64,000 nucleotides of DNA from Climacium dendroides (Eukaryota; Streptophyta; Bryopsida; Hypnales; Climaciaceae): positions 1,488,001-1,552,000 of the forward strand of contig CATNNA010000005.1 in NCBI GenBank assembly GCA_950106755.1, read 5' to 3'. The notes below the pieces were generated by a model. That model worked only from the letters and a program-made list of their open reading frames with translations, did no database searches and had not been told where the DNA came from. This document shows, in pieces, positions 49,283-60,624 of the stretch (position 1 is its first letter; the number at the start of each line of letters is the position of its first letter). The position numbers and the translations under genes were made by a program.

Positions 49283-51333
49283 CTATTCTTCTACATCCTT
49301 TTCCTTAGGGGGAATAATGTCTTTTAACAAGTCCAGGTATATTTGTTTCCGGCTACTCCCCAGAGGAAACACACTAGGGACTCTTGCTCCCCAACTTGGA
49401 CTTGCAGCAATATCGGTTCCTTTGTCTACACTCCGGATTTCGACTACCGGAACTTCCAGACTTCCTCGAGAATCTCTCCGGGTAAATTTCATGCGGGGAG
49501 AAGAATGAACAGATCGAGTCTCCCTTGTCTTCGGAAGAGTACCCGTAAGGTCTATGATCGGATTCTCCTGAAGGAGGTCTTCACTTCCCTTAGGTACAAT
49601 GGTACCCCAATCCACTTCTGTTTTCTCAGGTGGAGGTGATAGCTTTGGGACAGGAGGTACCACCGGCGACACCTCTGCAATAGCTGTTTCCAGAAAAACA
49701 ATTTTCTTTGGAACCAGCAATGTATGGGTGGGAGAGGAAGGAGGAGGGTCTACCGGATTCGGCTCTGCGGGTGCCAAGCGCGCCACCAATTCCCGCATCT
49801 CTACTCACGATGTGTTCATCCTCCTCACCTGCTCCAGTAGACACTTGATTATGGGCACCCGGCTTGAGCTTGCGGCTACGTTGAAGTTGGCTTCAAACAA
49901 CCGGGCCTTGTTGATGTAGTCCGTCGGGATCTCCAAGGAGTTTCGGAGCTGGATCACACCTCGGCTTAGTGCCTCCGTCTGCCGGCAGTGCTCTTCTTCC
50001 ACGACTTTGGCCTTCTCTTGGGTCGTCCACAACTTGTTCCCCAACCGAGCGCAATTGGACTCCGACCCTTGGGCCCGTTCCAGCAAAGTCCGGTTCTCCA
50101 CTCGTAGAGCGCCCACCTCCGTCACCATCTTCTTTTGGTCTTTGATCAGAAGGTTGTTTTACTTCTCGGCCATCACCAAAACGTCCGTCCTCCGAAAGAT
50201 GGTGTTCCGGTCGGTCAGTGCCATCTTCTGGCACATCCGTTTGAAGGTCTCCTCATAGTTGTGGAGAATCTTCATGATGTCGTCAGCCCGCCACACAATG
50301 TGCTGGGCCAGCTCCGTAATATCCTCGTAGGGCGACCCCCTAGTCGGATCTCGGTCCTTTCTTCCTCTTCTTCTTCCAGAGGATTGGTCCAAGAGGGACC
50401 GGCTTTTGTCCGAAAGGGACTTGCTTCGGTCTGGTTCGGAGCGTCTTCCTCAGTTCGCTCTGGAGCGGAAGGATTCCCCGTTGGCATCACCGGTGGAGTC
50501 GCATTTCGCCGGGTCCGTTTCTTGAGAAGAGTGGATTGCTCCTCTTCTTCCTTCTCCTTGTCATCTGGACCGTCCCGGTGAGAGTGTTCTTCTCCTCCGT
50601 ACTTCTGGAGTTGAATCAACTCCAGATAGGCTTCCTCCTCATTTTCCTTGAGTTAAGAATGGTGGGAGTATAAGTGGGAGATATAAGCCGGAAGAGGGCT
50701 CCTACCTTTCTTTCCCTTCCAAAGAGAACGCACGAGATCCCCTACCAATTCAAAGATGATGAACGCCTAGTCCATCATCATCTTTTCTTAGAGGCTTCCC
50801 AAGATGATGGAAGCTACCTTGGCCACCACTCGCCTCGGCTTGGTCGGGTGGAGAATAGGGTTAAGAAACGCTACCACATCCCGGTATTCTGGGTTTACCA
50901 GGTGTGAGACCTAGTAACCCTCCTTTGGATTTGCCGCCATCCGGAACTCGCCCTCCATGCATTCCTCGTTCTTCTCCATCACCTTGTTTGGTGCCACCTG
51001 GAACCCGTAGACGGCTCTCCACTCGTCCACCGTCCACTGCTCAGGTTTTGCCCGGAGGGTGGAATCCAAGATACCACTCTCTAGTCGCAGCAGATCCACC
51101 ACTAGACTCTCCTCCCGGATGCCCCAAGGGACATCCATCAATCCTACGCACCCCATATTGGTGAGGTTTATCCGGAGATGCTCCATCCGGACTTCATCGG
51201 TTGGGATTTCTGGCACCACCCTCTGCACCAAAATCATCTTCATCTGTGGCTGCGGCGCTGGAGTCGGCTCGTCTGATTCCTCCGGCTCCTTCCTCAGTCT
51301 GCGCCGGCTCACCCTGAAAGTCATCAAGCACAC
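49283..51333 (-). pseudogene. E1 gene, gag-like/plant-transposon-like protein, broken
   Basis: Minus-strand coding remnant aligned end to end with the E2 gene. Segments: 51,333-50,911 (basic N-terminus, then LTNMGCVGLMDVPWGIREESLV and WRAVYGF), a frameshifted middle around 50,880-50,620 (still readable as NPEYRDVVAFLNPILHPTKP), 50,619-50,272 (acidic and basic linker), then 50,392-49,805 (AQHIVWRADDIMKIL, MALTDRNTIFRRTD, INKARLFEA) and 49,798-49,283 (Pro-rich tail ending KEKDVEE). At least two frame changes. TAG at the codon after EGY and TAA after AEK stand where E2 has CAG and CAA. It shares the overall plan of the intact E3 protein. Not functional as it stands under the standard code. Confidence 0.75.
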
Positions 51334-51521
51334 GCGAGGAGCCTCTCACAACCTCTCCCCAACTCTCTTTGCTCACAAAAGGTCACTCCAGAACACACCT
51401 GTACGATCGCAACTCACACAGTCCTTTAATCTACCGGAACTTCTAAGAGTTGGGGAGGCAGGAAAACAAAGATGTAAGGCAACAAGAAAGCAACTGTGCC
51501 TTCTACCGGCTATAGTCCTTT

Positions 51522-51529
51522 TCTTATAC
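51522..51529 (-). promoter_or_regulatory. TATA-like box of E1
   Basis: AGTATAAG on the minus strand, about 325 bp from the E1 5' end and 190 bp before the gene start at 51,333. E2 has the same box in the same context (CCAGTATAAGAGGA). Confidence 0.5.
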
Positions 51530-53547
51530 TGGTCCAGACGGATGGACGGTCGGATGAAAGAACGAAAGTCCGGAAGAAATTTCGGTGGCAAAGCCTAACC
51601 CTTGTACGGCTTACGGATCCGGTTTTCGGCTTTTAGGGCCGGTGCCATCATTCGGATTTCGGAACTTTTTAGGGTTCTAGAATTAGATTTCTTTCACCTA
51701 ATAGGATTTCTCCGGATCCGGAGTTCCAGTATTTCCCAAATCTTACTAATCTTCTATTGGAACTCAAAACTTTCCTATTTGAAGGAATAATTTAAAAATT
51801 TCCCGTCTAATGCTAGTTTTTTGTGTCTAGCCTATGGGATCACACTCCTAGTGTGTGTGTGTGCTTCCTTTGCGCTCAAACGCTGAGTAGAGATTAGATT
51901 AAGGTGCAAATGTTAGCTGTGTGCGCCTAAAGAGAGTGTGACCGGTTGAAATTGGGCAAGCATCACGAGAGTCTGTGTGAAAATTGGCGTAGGGGTTAAC
52001 TTGGTTGAGACCGAGGAGAGATTGTGAGGAACGGGATGTGCGGCTAGAAAGAAAGTAAGGTAGTAAATCAGTGAGGAGACGGATGCTGCAGCTAAAGCGT
52101 CCAAGATCTCTAAGATAAGCGAGCGCACCTAGGACTGAAATCAAGGTTAGTAAGGTGGCGCCATTAGAGCCTAAAGGAAATTGTGAGAAATTGGAATTGA
52201 TGGTTGATCTCTCCGTCATGGGATGCATGGGTTTCTACGGGAAATCTTGGGGCTACTGAAATGAGGCCATCGTTAGGGAGCTCATAAAGGAAGCCCCTAA
52301 CCAATTTGATAACACCATCTGCCCAACTCTGTCCATGTAAACAAAGGAGATGTAGAGAGGGGTGTATGAATTCGACCAAGGAGGCACGTTGCAAGCTAGC
52401 CGAAAAGAGGACTTCGTGAAGGGGAAGTTCAAGGACGCGGCCAATCCCAAGTGTAGCGATTAGTCGGACCAGTATTCCTCCAGTTAGCCCTTAATTTGCA
52501 CCAAAGGCCCACTTAGAGTGAACCGCTCCGGAATCGTTTCCACGACGACTTAAGGTTTACAGATTTATAGGATGACCCAATCTAAGCATTCACTTTTTCT
52601 CCGTCATACTACTCCAGACTATAGGTCCGGTCCGGCCACTAGTGCCGGATGGGTTCCGGAAAAGTCCGAAAACCGTTTAGTTGCCCCTTCCGGGATCCCT
52701 GGGTTTGGGTGATGAGTGGCTAGATCCACCGTCCGGATGCTTACGTGTCCGATAACACGCTCTCTTTCTCTCTCTCTCTTTCAATCTCTAATACTAATAC
52801 TAATTTAACTCTTCAGGAACCGGAAGTGTCCTCTTGTTCCGTCGCCTCACAAATCCAGAAGGCTTACCAGATCAGGTCACGCAAGGACGATCAAGGACTA
52901 CAACGACATTCTAATCTTAACTGGGCACTAGGCCTCCTGTCGACCGGGTGGATCTCCTTGTACTCTTTTGGGCTTGCGTCGGGGCTTTTAACTCTGTCTA
53001 CGGGGAATTCCGACAATCCGGAATTTGGGCACGTCTTGCAAAACTCCCGTATACGGAAGTTGCTAGCAGCCTCTCAGATACCCTTTCACCTAAGGCCGTA
53101 TCCTAGTCGCAGGCTATACCGGCATCTAGGCAGTAATATACTAACACTACTGTCGAAACCATCCGGCCGATCTTCCCATCAAGTTAGTTACACCCGGAAA
53201 CCACTCACGAAGCCGACTCTTGCTACTCAAGATAAATTCTCAGTCTCCGGAAAAGCATGAATGGACCCACACACCCCACAAACATGTACCGAATACAAAA
53301 GATAAGAGAATGGATACTTCCAAACACTTGGATTAAGCTCAAAAAGATACAATGCTGAAACTATGGGACGGATGTGAATGACCAGAAAGGTCCATCAAAA
53401 CCCTACTTGAACTTAAACTAACATCATTCTAAAAATCCCACAAAACATTCCTACTGGTCCGCTAGATTTCCGATAAATCCTAGATCCTATTTTTCCGACT
53501 TTTGATGGCCGGACTCCGGTATTGTCGCTACTCTACACTACTGCACA

Positions 53548-55641
53548 TTAATCCTCGGGATCCTGATCCGTGGGAGGAGCAAAGTCCTTCAACGAATCCA
53601 ACTTGATCTCCTTCCGGCTACTCCTCGGAGAAAACAAATTTGGACCCCTTGGTCCCCATCTTGGGACCTCCACGATGTTGGTGTCCCTGTCTACACTCCG
53701 GGTCCCGACTATCGGAACTTTTGGACTCCCTTGGGAATCCTTCTAGGTCTTCTTATGACGAGGAGAAGACTGTACTGTCCGGCCACTATGAGTCTCCAGA
53801 GAAGTACCCGTAAGGTCAATGGTCGGGGTCAACGGAAGGAGATCTTCGCTTTCTTGGGGTACCACGGCACCCCAGTCCACTCCTTCTGGCCTTCCAGGTG
53901 GTGGTGAAAGTTCTGGACCAACCGGTACCACTCGTGATAATTCAATAACGATAGGTTCCGGATTATTACCTTCCAAAACCGCCAAAGTTTGCGCGGAGGG
54001 GGAAGACAGAGTTACTGGATCTGACTCAGCGGGAGCTAGATACTCCATCATATCCCGCATATCTACCTAGGAGGCGTCCATTCGTCTCGCCTGCTCCAAC
54101 AAACACTTGATGATGTGTACCCGACTCGAGCTGGCTTCGAACAGCCGAGCTTTGTTGATGCAGTCCGCTGATACTTCCAAGGAGTTCCAGAGCCGGACCA
54201 CACCTTGGCACAATGCCGTTATCTGTTGGTGGTGGTCCCCTTCTATGACTCGGGCCGTCTCTTAGGCTGTGCGTAGATTGCTCTCTAATCCAACGCACTT
54301 GAATTCTGATTCTTGGACTTGATCCAGCAATGTCCAGTTCTCCACACGTAAAGCCCCCAGCTCCGTCACCAGCCACTTTCGTTCCTCTATTAGGAGGCCA
54401 TTTTGCTTCTCCGCTGCCATCAACGCATCCGTCCTCCGGAAGATGGCGTTCCGGTTGGTCAGTGCCATCTTCCGGCACACCCGCTTGAGAGTCTCTGTGT
54501 AATTCTCGAGAAGCTTCATGAGGTCATCCGCCCGCCATACAATGTATTGGGCCATTTCCGCGATGTCCTCCAACGGCGCCCCCCCTAGTTGCATGTGGAT
54601 TCTATCTCCCTCTTCTGCCTCCATAAGTCTCGTCCGGGAGGGTCCGGCCTCGGCCTGAGCAGGCCCAATTTGCTGCTGCGCCGGTCCAACCTCTTGTATA
54701 GAAGAACAGACTTCTTCTGGGGTCGGTCTGGTCTCCGTCTTCCGGTCCGGAATTTCTTCCTCCAGTGGCTCCAACGCGGGAGGATCCTCTATCGGCCTTA
54801 CCGGTGGAGTACTATTCCGCCGTCGCCTCTTCATTAGAGGAGTGGCCGGCTCCTCGTCCTTTGTCTCCTCATCGTCCGGTCCGTCACGAGGAGAAGGTTC
54901 TTCTCCTCCGTACTGTTGGAGCTGAACTAGCTCCTGGTAGGCACTCTCCTCATTTGCCTTAAGCAGGGAGTGTTGGGCATACAAATGGGAAAGGTACACC
55001 GAAAGAGGGCTCTGATCCTTCTTCCCCAACCGAAGGGAACGCACAAGATCCCCTATTAACTCGTAGATGATGGTTGCCCAATCCATCATCATTTTACCTT
55101 GAAGACTCCCCAAGATGGTAGAGGCCACCTTCGCTACCACTTGCCTCGGCTTGGTCGGGTGGAGGATATGGTTAAGAAATGCTATCACATCCCAGTACTC
55201 CGGATTCACCAGGTCGGAAACCTGGTGACCCTCCTTCGGATTGGCCGGTGCCTGGAATTTGCCTTCCATAACCTCCTGATTCTTCTCCATAACCTTGTCC
55301 GGCGCCTCCTAGAACTTGTAGACGGCTCTCCACGTGTTAACCGACCACAGTTCTGGCTTCGTCCGAAGGGTGGTATCCAAGATACTACTCTCCAGACAAA
55401 GTAGATCAGACACCAAGCTCTCCTCCCTGATGCCCCAAAGAACCTCCATGAGACCCTCACACATGTTGGTGAGGTTCTCTCGCAAGCGCCCCAGCCGGTC
55501 CTCCTCGGTAGGAACCTCCGGCACCACCTTCATCATCGGAATCGTCTTCGGCCGGGGCGGCGGCGGCGGTAGTTCTTCGTCTGAGTCTTTGGGCAGATCC
55601 TTCAGCTTACGCCGGCTTGCCTTGGAAGACATCTTGGTCAT
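53548..55641 (-). pseudogene. E2 gene, gag-like/plant-transposon-like protein, few stops
   Basis: A near-complete minus-strand gene from ATG 55,641 (MTKMSSKASRRK). Stops within one continuous frame: TAG at about 55,308 (KF*EAPDKV; E1 has GFQVAPNKV), TAA at about 54,261 (TA*ETA; E1 has TTQEKA), TAG near 54,070 (AS*VDM; E1 has TGA) and TAG near 53,743. It probably ends at TAA 53,548-53,550 (DPED*), the position where E1 has TAG (DVEE*). The order is as in E3: basic N-terminus, LTNM..GLMEVLWGIREESLV, NPEYWDVIAFLNHILHPTKP, MDWATIIYELI, PLSVYLSHLY, acidic and Arg-rich linker, VWRADDLMKLLENY, coiled coil, KARLFE, Pro-rich tail. Structural or nucleic-acid-binding role is inferred from charge and coiled coils. 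Confidence 0.75.
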
Positions 55642-55828
55642 AGGAAAACCTCACACAATCTCTCCCTATCTCTCCTGCTCACAAAGTTTCAGTCCGATAA
55701 CCCTTGCACGATTGCAGCTCACACAGTCCCTCAGTCTACCGGAATTCTCACAAAGCTAGGAAGACGGAGAATACAGGTGGAAGGAAGAGAAGGAAGTACT
55801 CGTGTCTTCTGCCGGCTACAGTTCTCCT

Positions 55829-55836
55829 CTTATACT
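55829..55836 (-). promoter_or_regulatory. TATA-like box of E2
   Basis: AGTATAAG on the minus strand, about 310 bp from the E2 5' end and about 190 bp before ATG 55,641. The box and the spacing match E1. Confidence 0.5.
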
Positions 55837-57524
55837 GGCCAGACGGACGGTCGGTTGGATGAATGTACGGGACAAGTTTTGGTGGCAAAACCCTAACCCT
55901 AGTACGGATCCGGTTTCCGGCTTTTAGGGCCGGCGCCGTCATCTGATTTCCGGAACTTTCTAGGGTTCCGGAATTAGGTCTTTATACCTAATGGAATTTT
56001 TCCGGATTCGGAGATCCGGTATTCCTAAGTTTTCTTAATTTCCTATGAGAACTCAAAAACTTTCCTCTTTAAGGGAACAATTTTTGAAATTTCCCGTCAT
56101 AGGCTAGTGTTCTGGGTCTAGCATGTGGGATCACATTTCCACACCAAGGACGGATGTGCCATAGAAGATTGCGTCGATGGGCGACACCGAAGACTTTTGG
56201 AGTTCCTGGTGTCGATTCTACATCCAGAAAAACCCACACAAGTTACTTCTACAATCAGGAACGCCATCTTCGAAGCTCTAAGCGGGGAAAAGAAGATGGA
56301 TTGGGCAAGCTTCATCCGCGGAATGGTAAACACGTTGATGGCCAATGTGGGAAAGAGTAGGGTTACTCTGGTATGCCCCTACCTTTTCCACTTGTACAAT
56401 GAATCAGGGACTCTTGATCCTTGAGGAAAACAAGGAATGGAGAGCTCAGATGGCACTCCTAAAATTTGGAGGATCGGATGAAAAGGGATGCGAGACCGAA
56501 CCGGATAGCCCAAAGCCGGAAGACAAGGGTGAGAATCCGAGGAAGAGGGCTTGGGAGGATGAGGACAAGGAAGCTCCCCTCAGGCAAAGAAAGAGCAAGC
56601 GGACGCCCAACCTAAGGGGATCCTCTTCCGAACCTAACAAGGACAAGGAACCAAAACCGGCCGTTCCTAGGCAGGTGGAGCCAGTAGAAGTGGTCAAACC
56701 GAAGACAGCTCTATTGACCCAATTGACGGACCTTAGGGGTCCTTTCAATGACCTGATCCGAATTCTCAGTGCGGTGAGAGCGGATTGGGAGGTTAAGAAC
56801 ACCACGCTCCATGAAGTGGCGGACTTGGTGGGAGGAAAGGTGGGCAGTGCGCTACCGGAAGTGGTGGCGGACTGCATCAACAATCCGAATGTAATCCGAG
56901 AGTTGGAGGATTGGGAGCTGAAGCAGAATATCAATCTGCAAGAGATGGATGAGTTAGTGCTCTAGTTGCGAGGAGAGATCCAAGGCTTCCAGAAGGATCT
57001 GGAGACCAGTCGAGAGTAGGTGAGAGCTGCAAGGTCACTACAGGAGGAGACCAGGGCAGCAATCGAGTGGATGACTCTGGTGGTGGAAGCATCCGAAGAT
57101 GTGATGGCGAAGGCCAAGTTGTTTGATGAGGAAGTGCATAAAGATCAGAAGCTTTCCGAGACCTGGATTGCCCACATCCTTGCTGACTTTGCCGGGGAGA
57201 TAGAGGACACCATGAAGGAATTCTAGAAGTTAGGATGCTAAGGGAATAGAGGAGAGCATTCGGAAGATTTAGATTGATCCGATCTCTTTATCCGGGATTT
57301 CGATTCCAGATGAATTGGATGACATTGAGATCCTAGAAGGGAAGTTTGAGACTCCAGTCTCAAAGGAGAAGAAAGAGGGAAGAACTTCCACGTTAGGAGC
57401 TCCAATGTTAAGAATAGGGAAAAACTTCCTTGTAGAACTGGAACGCATTCCAGAAGGGGGAGAAAGGAGTAAGAACCTAAACAAATTATCACTAATGGCT
57501 ACTCCAGATAGTGGTGGACCCCCA

Positions 57525-58711
57525 TAGAATGAGTAGGTAGTTAGGAATTTAGAAGTAGGAAATTTTGTTAGACCGGACCTTATCCCGAAAAATTAGGAAA
57601 AGGTCAGATCCGAAAATCTCTGCCGGATCAGTGCCGGATTTCCTGGATCACTTTTTGTAAAATCATGTATATAATTCAAGTCTCAAGATTGAGACCAGAA
57701 GTCTTTCCCTTGCATATTCTGTGTAGCCTTGTATTTTCTATTGTTTTCTTGGCTTTCCAAAGAATGGCCGGGTGAGTGAATGAAAGATTGAGTACTGATG
57801 AATGGAGTGTGAGAGGAATTTCTCCCCTTGGTTCTTTCCTTTGATTGTATGTGCATGTGAACATGTTGTAAGAGTTGGGAGTGAGTCATTGCACCTCAGT
57901 GGATTTAGAGTTCATTATTCCGGATGAGATAGACAGTGTTAGGCTAGGCAGTCAGGGAAGGGATTCTTAACTGTGCTAGAGCTACTGGATGGGATATTTG
58001 GTTTAGCATCCGATCGCTTGAGAGGTCTCGCCATCTGAAATAGTAAACGAAAGAACTTAGGATTACGCTGGTACGGGCGGATATACTTGTAGCCACCTTA
58101 CTTTTGCACGGATTAGAGGAAGTATTAAGGTCGTTGTAGTTGGAGAGGATTATATGGGAGGGTTTGTGTGACTTGCAGGCCGGATTCATTTCTAGTCCAT
58201 TGTGAAAGATTAAACCGGGTTTTGTTAGAATAGGAGATTAGATTAGTTAAGTGTGTTTTCCATCACTATAAGTTCCGGAAGGAGTGGTGGACCTACCTCT
58301 CTAAAAACAAGTGGCGGATCCCTCTAAAGTGCCAATAGAGGTTAAGCAAAACAGGAATAGCAAGAGGAACGGAAACCGAGGAAGAATAGATCCTTGGACT
58401 TAGTAGCAAAATCTGGATGAATGTGTTGAGTCCAACTGGTTTTGAATTGATTGAGTGACCGGATCTTGGTTCGGATCAGGTAGAAACATAATCCAAATTA
58501 GTGATCATTGGTCAAGGGTTTATCCGGTTTTGGGAAAAATGAAAGGAGGAGTGAAAGGAAAGGATTTGTATTGACATTTATCTCCAAAATATATAGCAAT
58601 ACAAAACACTTCACAGATTCTCTTGGGTTCGATCTTTAGAGCCACTTTGTTATGCTTTAAAGTGGTTTTTGTGAGCATAATAGGAAATTTCACTTACCCT
58701 GTGCTGCGACA
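57525..58711 (+). other. 3' non-coding part of E4
   Basis: About 1.2 kb after the E4 gene without a conserved frame. It contains many CCGGAT-type motifs, which are common in all four elements. The final 90 bp match E3 inverted. No second copy of the E4 5' end is present, so this is not an LTR repeat of 47,845-48,190. Confidence 0.6.
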
Positions 58712-59033
58712 TTTAGGTTTAGGGGCGGATGGCTATATGGGTGGACGGCCAAGCCATTTCCCCTCACTTCCACTCTCCCATTTAGGAAACAAAGCCACAT
58801 TGGATGTGCTATTATTGCTTCAACGTGCTAATTGCTCCTTTGTAGTGGAGAGTTGGGGTCGAGAATCTTCATTATACATTGGTTTTCCAAGGCTTACTCA
58901 CTTAGACATAGGTTTGCTGAAGACATCAAGACGCGTTAATTATTTCTGGTGAATAGATCAAGACTTTTTTTAATTACTGTTTTCAAATTCAAATTTGACA
59001 AAGGTCAGACAATATTCAAGGCATCAAGTAGTC
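58712..59033. other. Host sequence between E4 and the next gene remnant
   Basis: Starts with the right TTTAG target duplication. Mixed composition; a 109-codon ORF that overlaps the E4 end is not credible because it crosses the element border. Nothing recognised. Confidence 0.5.
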
Positions 59034-60624
59034 ATGGCAAGTGTAGATAGTGGTGGAGGTGAAAGCAACAAATAATCTAAACAAAAAGGGGCTAGTCAAT
59101 AACTACTCTATGACATTTTAACTCACAACAACATTTTGGTGAAGATCGATTGGAAGAAAGAGGACATAGAATACTGGACTTTCAAATTGTGTAGAAAATA
59201 CGTGAAGATGTATCACATTAGGAAGTTGTGGCCTAAAGAATGTCATATTCTTTACAATCATAAGTATTGTTTTAAACCCAGAAATTGTTTCAGTCATCAT
59301 TTTGTCTACCGCTTCATAGAGGTGTGGCGGGCCCTCTTTTGGAATAAGGCGATAAGTAAGAACATAATTAACTACAGCTTGGCATGCATGATGTATTCAA
59401 GGTGCCATCTTGTCCCCCAAAACAAGGTTCAACGTCAAAGCTACAGAATTAGAAGGAAGAGGTTTTTGTGGAAGAAATAGACAGGTGTCGCAGCACAGAG
59501 TAAGCAATTTCCCTATTATACTCACAAAAATCACTCTAGAGCATAACAAAATGACCCTAAAGATCGAACCCACGAGATCCTGTGAAGTAGCTAACTCTAA
59601 CAAGGAGATAAACCCAATTAAACCCTTTAATTCTACTTTTTCGGTTCTACCTCTGACGACCGGAATGTCAAACAACAACCGGAAGACTACGACCGGACTG
59701 TATCCTACTTCCGGTTTTACTAGTTCCCCGGTTTCTGGACTGACTTCTCAATTCTGGACCCTGCAACTTCCGGTCCTATGTACCCTCCTGGGCGGATCCG
59801 ATCCGGTCCACCCTTCCGTACTCGGTTTAGTTTTACCTCTGTTTTACCATCAGAGGGTTCGCCGCTTGCTTTTGAAAGTGGTAGGCCGACCACTCCTTCC
59901 GTGAATTATAGTGGCTGAAGACCCACTTTCCTATCCACTGATCCCCTAACTAACACGGATCCGGTTTGGTCCTTCACAATAATCCGGATAGCAACCCGAA
60001 TCACAGGTCACACAAAGACCCCCCGTACGATCCTCTCATACTACAACGACCTTGACACTGATCCGTTCCGTACAAAGTTGGGTGGCTACAAGTGCATCCG
60101 TCCGTTCCAACATCTACGAAAGTTCTTCCATTCACAACGGTGGCAAGACCTTACAGGAGTCAGGATACTCGACTGGATTTCCCACCCAGGAGTTCTAGCG
60201 CAGCTAAGGAATCCCTCCTTATCCTCCTAGCCTAATCAACGGATCTCTTACCCGGAATGCTAAACTTCTATAGCTGCTGAGGCACTGGAATCCACTCCTA
60301 ACTCTTCATAACCTACTCGCATGTACCTAGAACCGGAAACATACATCAAGGGGAGAAACTCTACCAACACCTCCGTACTCACCTTCCTATTTTGACTCCG
60401 TACACTCTTGCCAATACTCGGGAAAAATACACAAAAGTTAGTTTAAAGGAAAGTACACAAGGAAATGCCAAAAGAACTCTCTCCCTCGTCTCCAGCTCAG
60501 AGACTGTTTTATATACAAAAAGCAAAAAGTGAATACATGATTTCCGCCTCAGAAGGCGTTGACAATCCGGTCCTACCTTATCCTAACCGGATTCTATTCC
60601 GGTTCCTATCTATAAGTCCTATTT

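Larger units (their letters stand above)
48194..51852 (-). mobile_element. Element E1, inserted in E4 upstream of its gene
   Basis: On the plus strand it begins TGTAGTGATTAGTCGG and ends GGGATCACACTCCTAGT, matching E2 along its length (about 3.66 kb each). Flanks are GTGTA (48,189-48,193) and GTGTG (51,853-51,857), a target duplication with one mismatch inside a GT-rich site, so the right border is less certain than for E2. The gene is on the minus strand, so the element's 5' end is at 51,852. Homology to E2 covers the non-coding 3' part (48,194-49,282), the gene and the leader. No LTR pair or pol gene. The E1 gene is broken by frameshifts and stops. Confidence 0.8.
52452..56143 (-). mobile_element. 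Element E2, inserted into the E4 gene with TSD CCAAG
   Basis: On the plus strand it begins TGTAGCGATTAGTCGG and ends GGGATCACATTTCCACA. It is flanked by CCAAG at 52,447-52,451 and 56,144-56,148. Removing the element and one CCAAG restores an unbroken codon series in the E4 gene, which confirms both borders. Length 3,692 bp. Same family as E1: both begin TGTAG(T/C)GATTAGTCGG and share a gene, leader and 3' part. No direct terminal repeats and no pol gene. Orientation is minus (gene on the minus strand). Confidence 0.9.
52083..57524 (+). pseudogene. E4 gene, gag-like/plant-transposon-like protein, interrupted by E2
   Basis: The plus-strand gene starts at ATG 52,083 (MLQLKRPRS; E3 starts MLRLNRKRG). 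It runs to 52,451, where E2 is inserted between the codons of NPK and DG, and resumes at 56,149 (DGCAIEDCVDGRHRRLLEFLV). The first part has TAA near 52,116, TGA in SWGY*NEA, and TAA and TAG where E3 has Trp codons. A frameshift lies near 56,410. The second part reads MDWASFIRGMVN, PYLFHLYN, a basic/acidic linker, RADWEVKNTTLHEVADLVGG and KAKLFDEEVHKDQKLSETW. TAG at 56,963 and 57,017 fall in coiled-coil sequence that stays coding-like (DELVL*LRGEIQ, TSRE*VRAARSLQEET). It ends near TAG 57,522. Clearly a relative of the intact E3 protein. Confidence 0.78.
47845..58711 (+). mobile_element. Element E4, TG...CA ends, 5-bp TSD, split by E1 and E2
   Basis: Starts TGTCGCAACC and ends TGCTGCGACA. Flanked by TTTAG at 47,840-47,844 and 58,712-58,716, a 5-bp target duplication. 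Without E1, E2 and their duplications it is about 3,506 bp. The terminal 9 bases are inverted repeats of each other (TGTCGCARC). Its last 90 bp (58,621-58,711) match, inverted, the start of E3 (59,486-59,580), and its first 30 bp match the other end of E3 (CAAC..A..TTTTTGATTTTTT), so E3 and E4 are one family in opposite orientation. It carries a plus-strand gene (52,083-57,524, interrupted). No direct LTR pair and no reverse transcriptase or integrase is visible. Solo-LTR with an internal gene, or an unusual class of element. Confidence 0.85.

Noticed and set aside
58623..58952. 109-codon ORF at the E4 right end
   Set aside because: It crosses the element border and the TTTAG duplication, so it cannot be an old conserved gene.
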